64,000 bases of DNA from Sipunculus nudus. Lineage: Eukaryota > Annelida > Sipuncula > Golfingiida > Sipunculidae. This document shows positions 60,378 through 64,000 of this stretch, in pieces. The position numbers and the translations under genes are program-made. The notes beneath the pieces were generated by a model that saw only the letters and a list, made by a program, of their open reading frames with translations, searched no databases and was not told where the DNA came from. Position 1 is the first letter of the stretch. Each line of letters starts with the position of its first letter. The stretch is from positions 67,686,926 to 67,750,925 of the forward strand of contig CM049309.1 of NCBI GenBank assembly GCA_026874595.1, written 5' to 3'.

Positions 60378-60490
60378 GTCGCAAGAGAAAATGGTTTAGT
60401 CTTATAGATGCTGAAAATCAACTCTCTCTTCACAAACCAGTCCAAGTGACATATCTGGCAGCCCTCAAGAACCATGGGAAGGTCACATGA
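60378..60490 (+). CDS. NUDT3: DIPP (NUDT3-type) exon 4 with stop codon
   Basis: The exon completes the split Gly codon and encodes RKRKWFSLIDAENQLSLHKP and on to VQVTYLAALKNHGKVT, then TGA. It aligns with vertebrate NUDT3 GRKREWFKIEDAIKVL..HKPVQASYFETLRQ, so the Nudix fold is complete. The C-terminal tail ends soon after the HKPVQ helix and is about 23 residues shorter than the human tail, which is variable and outside the catalytic core. The acceptor is TTCTTTTCAG. Just before the stop the sequence reads GGGAAG|GTCACA, a weak possible donor that could give an alternative tail. Confidence 0.92.
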
Positions 60491-60504
60491 CAAAGCATAG
60501 CCAA

Positions 60505-60510
60505 TTAAAT
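60505..60510 (+). terminator. Candidate polyadenylation signal (ATTAAA)
   Basis: ATTAAA lies about 15 bp after the stop codon, with GT-rich sequence (ATATGTGTG, GTCTTGTGC) 15-60 bp further on. Its closeness to the stop makes it uncertain. AATAAA also occurs near 61860 and 62952. Confidence 0.25.
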
Positions 60511-63182
60511 CTTTTCATAATATGTGTGCCCCTCCAATGCATATTCATGTCTTGTGCATTTGCATATTCATTAGGTCTGTCACTTGTGCATTCTCTATCA
60601 TTGAAACAACATTATTTCATTTTGTGTACATAGAACATTTCTCATTTATCTTATTTTGATATTTTATCCCATAGAAGAAACTAAAGATAATCATAAGATA
60701 CAATATATCAGTATTTTCTTTATAGGTCAGTTGACAGTGATCTCAGTTATTTATTTTAATAGCTCTGAATAACAATGTCAGGTACAAACATGTTTAATGC
60801 TTTGTTTTGTGTTATTTGCCTCAATTGTAAATTATGTCAAGTACATGTTGTCATCTGCTGTACAGGTAGGGGCTTTATGTCTAATTATCCACCAAAGTTT
60901 GCAAGGACATGTTCACAGAGTCTTGGTTTGTGTGTACTCTTTACCTACATGGAATTGGAATTAATGAAATCAGAGTGTGCTGAAATTATCATACAATTTG
61001 CATCATACAAACATATATCCCCCATACTCATCATATAAGTTCAAATATTGTACTTCCAGATCAGGTTTCAACACATGTAATGCTAGTTTACAACATGGTC
61101 CAAAGTAACATATACTTAACGATGTACATCTTTAAAATTCTTAAGAGCTATTTTTGTCATAGACAGGTTCATCAGATCAAATGTAAACATTGTGTGTTGG
61201 AATAGGAGGAAACATCTGTGGTGCCACCTTGTGACATCTTTTGATACTAAAATTGTATTTTTCTTCATCATCATCTTTGGCACTGACTTCCATGATATTT
61301 TGATGTATAGGACCAATAGTAGGAAGAGTGTAAAAGAAAATCGAGAATGACTCATTGTAACAGCAACAAAAAATCCACACAAACAAAAATTATTGTTCTA
61401 CAGACTCTGAACAAAAAATATTGTGAGAGTAGTCAAATTTATTCCTTGTTTTAATTTACTAGTCAAAACACTATGTGAAATTTTGCAAGCTTGCCTAAAA
61501 AAAATACAAAAAATGCTTCAGTTCTGGAAATGTTGTGCATGCTCAACAAAATGTAGTCAATTTTCCATAGCACAAAATAACAACGTTACCAAGGATCTGG
61601 TCTTCATTTGCCAAAAAAATTGATCCACATAAATCGAAATTTGAAAAAGCGACAAATTGGTAGAACATTAATTTTTTTAAAGTATAAAGCTTTCCCCAGA
61701 GAGTTTTCCAGGCATCTTTTCTCTAGGATTTCTCCAAAGAATAATGTTGATTTCTAAGAATTTTAGTGAGCATTTGTTTTAGTGACCTAAAATTATTGTT
61801 TCATCTCAGAAACTGTGAATGAACAGATTATGTCTGCCAGAATATTCATACATTACCAGAATAAAAATCCACATTTCTTTTCCAAATTATTTGCAGTGTG
61901 CAGTGGAGAACTGGATTAAATTGGTTTATGGTCTTATTCATAAAAAGATTTAGGTTATAATCATTTTTGGAATTGAATTAAAGGAAAACCTAGTTTAATT
62001 AAATCTGACCTGTAATTTTGTCTCTGTATGTAAGTTTTCAAGAAAGATCTGTTAGTGTTATGTTTGTGTACACATGGCAGTATTTTGTTGTTTGGAAGAA
62101 CATTCGCTGTCATTGTGTTAAGGTTTTAAGTGATTATGTTTTTATATCAGAATCTTTTCCAAAAGAGGAGCCACATGTGGTTCTGTGTCAAGAGTCAAAT
62201 GCCAGAGGTCATTCATGTCAGAGGTCACATGATGCATAAAGGCTGCTGCCAATGTGCATACAAAGGTAGCTAGCTCAATCAGAAGTAAAAATAAAAGAAG
62301 TAGTTACATGCATATGAATATCAGTGTTTGTATAGAGTATGACATATACTGTGAGCTTGCATGCTATATATAGAATATTACTTTGCAGTGCTATGAGATT
62401 GTTTGCATCATTATTGGTTTCTTTTGTGTACATAAGTAGAAATTTCTTAACTTTATTTTAAGTCACCAAGGATATTCTACCTTTTGTATTATAATCAAGT
62501 CATTGTAGGAATGGACAATGCTTTAATGAGTCACATGGTGATGATGACTAATGCTTTATAGTTAATATGATAGTTATAATCATCATTACTGCTCAGCAGG
62601 GAGAGAGTATTAAAGGTTCAGTCACAATGTAGGAAAATGCTTTGTAAAGTCTGCAGAGGGGAATCATGAGATGGGATGTCAGGTAGTGACTCCTAGTAGC
62701 CAGTTTTGGAACTTTCAAGGAACAGATAACCTAGACTTTTTAAACTGTATTAGTACCCAGCAATCAGTATCTCCTAAGAGTAAATATATACTCTATATTT
62801 TATTTTTTTTCCATTATTTTGACAACATTTACGTAGGCATTTAAGATTAAAACACTGCCCTATCTTGATTTAAGTTCTGTAAAAAAAAGAGACAATACTG
62901 AATATTAGAAAAGTTGAACAGTCAATATTTTCATCACTCATACAACCCAAACAATAAAATAATGCAGCCTGTATAATATTTATCTTTCCTGAATGTCTTT
63001 TATATATAGGATGTGATATGGGTGACCTCTTTGATGTTACTGAAACAACACTCCATGAAACAGCCAGCTAAATGACAGCATTTAAAGAACTCTGTGAAAG
63101 ACAATATAATTATACAACAGGTAACAAGTCATGGTGTAAATATTCTTTACATTGCAGTTGGCTTGTGTACAAAAAGTATATA
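60511..63182. other. DIPP 3' UTR or downstream region
   Basis: No second gene is supported. A diverged GTGGTGCCACC box lies near 61219. A possible alternative last exon at 63010 is listed separately. Short frames at 61423 and 62018 carry no motif. Confidence 0.4.
63010..63075 (+). CDS. Possible alternative terminal exon of DIPP (weak)
   Basis: A pyrimidine-containing stretch and TATATATAG precede 63010. Phase 0 stays open for 21 codons to TGA, and another phase stays open for 18 full codons to TAA (CDMGDLFDVTETTLHETAS). If the weak donor after GGGAAG in exon 4 were used, phase 0 would apply. Nothing in the sequence proves usage and I do not recognise either peptide. Confidence 0.15.
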   Translation, partial: DVIWVTSLMLLKQHSMKQPAK

Positions 63183-63215
63183 CAGTGGAACCCGACTGAA
63201 CGACCACCTTTCTAA
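63183..63215 (+). mobile_element. Terminus of a Tigger/pogo-type element
   Basis: CAGTGGAACCCGACTGAACG, preceded by TA and followed by ACCACC, matches the terminal repeat type of the 634-1997 element. A possible decayed partner (GTGGTGGTCATTTTGACCA) lies at about 63606-63625, which would bound a MITE of roughly 450 bp. The right end is uncertain. Confidence 0.5.
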
Positions 63216-64000
63216 TATGAAACATTCATGATTTGTGGTGGTTATTATTTATTGATAGGAATTAGATATGTTGATGTCAGTATTATGAGAGGGGACATTT
63301 GAATGGTTGTGAGGCCAAGTGACAGAGATGTAGGAATTTGAGAAGAGTTGACACGGGGCCATTATTTTATTACAAAGGGAGTAAAAGACAAGATTTTTTT
63401 TATAATTCTGTGATTTTTATGACAATAAAATTGAAAATTTAATGACACATTAAGGTGAAATAGGGCATCATTGTTGAGAGACCAATTGATATGTTTATAT
63501 TCATTGAGAAAAATGGTATATCTTATAATTGTAATTGTTGATTGATATAATAGGATATTACACCTTTACATTTGCTGCAACATGATAATCAGAGCTTTTC
63601 AGAGTGGTGGTCATTTTGACCAATCAGTGATGCAGATAACAGGTAAGTAGCCAATTAGATTACAGCAAACAATCCCAGCTTCACAGAGGTTGGCTATAAT
63701 TTGACAAACCAGCATTGGAGATTAGGTTATAATGACAGATTTTCCAGTTAGTTTACAATATTGAATGTGCTTAATGTTTATGAGTAATATTTTATATATC
63801 ATGCCATACATAATAATTGCATGACAATTCATATGTTAATATATTTTAAGGATTTAGTTAATAAAGAGAACTGCAGCTTTAAAAGTCACCCCCAAACATT
63901 TGCACCTCATATTTATTGAAAGACGAAACATTGTCTTTGTTTATGCTCAGGTAATCTCAGATGGTTATGTCAGTTGATCCAAACATCTTAAGCTGTAGTC
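63216..64000. other. No recognised gene
   Basis: AT-rich sequence up to the window end, possibly including the body of the small pogo-type element. Confidence 0.4.

Noticed and set aside
32940-60490. DIPP as a processed pseudogene
   Set aside because: The coding parts are separated by introns with consensus splice sites in conserved phases, so this is not a retrocopy.

Overview
This is a 64 kb piece of an AT-rich animal nuclear genome, most likely a bivalve or other lophotrochozoan mollusc. That placement is an inference. It rests on one gene with metazoan GT-AG introns and on a dense population of small non-autonomous elements with tandem-repeat cores of the kind described in bivalves (pearl/Cv-type, Helitron-related). 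I see no bacterial operons, rRNA, true tRNA genes or CRISPR arrays, and I recognise no LTR or virus-derived element.

The only host gene I can support is a diphosphoinositol-polyphosphate phosphohydrolase (DIPP/NUDT3-type Nudix hydrolase) on the + strand. Three coding exons are visible: 32940-33095 (complete Nudix box), 48601-48685 and 60378-60490 (stop codon). They sit in compatible phases with good splice sites, separated by introns of about 15.5 and 11.7 kb. The exon for the N-terminus was not found, so it probably lies upstream of base 1 and most of the first 33 kb would be intron 1. Coding DNA of this gene is about 354 bp of 64,000.

The rest is a layered mobile-element landscape. Region by region: 0.6-2.0 kb, a Tigger/pogo DNA transposon with a truncated transposase; 2.9 kb, a tRNA-derived SINE; 3.9-6.3 kb, two Helentron-like elements; 6.9-8.1 kb, two MITEs with target duplications; 11-12.2 kb, a minisatellite split by a hAT-type element; 12.2-20.7 kb, several Helentron-like elements and a pogo-type MITE; 22.8-24.2 kb, a TA-flanked element; 25.5-28.9 kb, two more Helentron-like elements, one with an endonuclease-like relic; 29-42 kb, a nest of Helentron-like elements inserted into one another around DIPP exon 2; 44.8-45.5 and 51.4-52.9 kb, a seventh such family; 46.2-48.3 kb, an element with GATC-rich palindromic arms; 54.1-57.7 kb, a 3.5 kb foldback element with a near-perfect 38-bp hairpin near its middle; 63.2 kb, a pogo-type terminus.

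The most interesting pattern is that at least seven sequence-unrelated repeat families here share one terminal plan: a 5' inverted-repeat box, usually inside a hairpin; a GTCCGTC-rich tract; tandem monomers; the same box inverted; a short hairpin; and a CTAG or CTTG end usually followed by TT. Four of these families also carry the 12-bp palindrome GGTGGCGCCACC, with 13 exact copies counted by eye. Its halves resemble the CTCF core, and its single-base variants are mostly those expected from CpG deamination.
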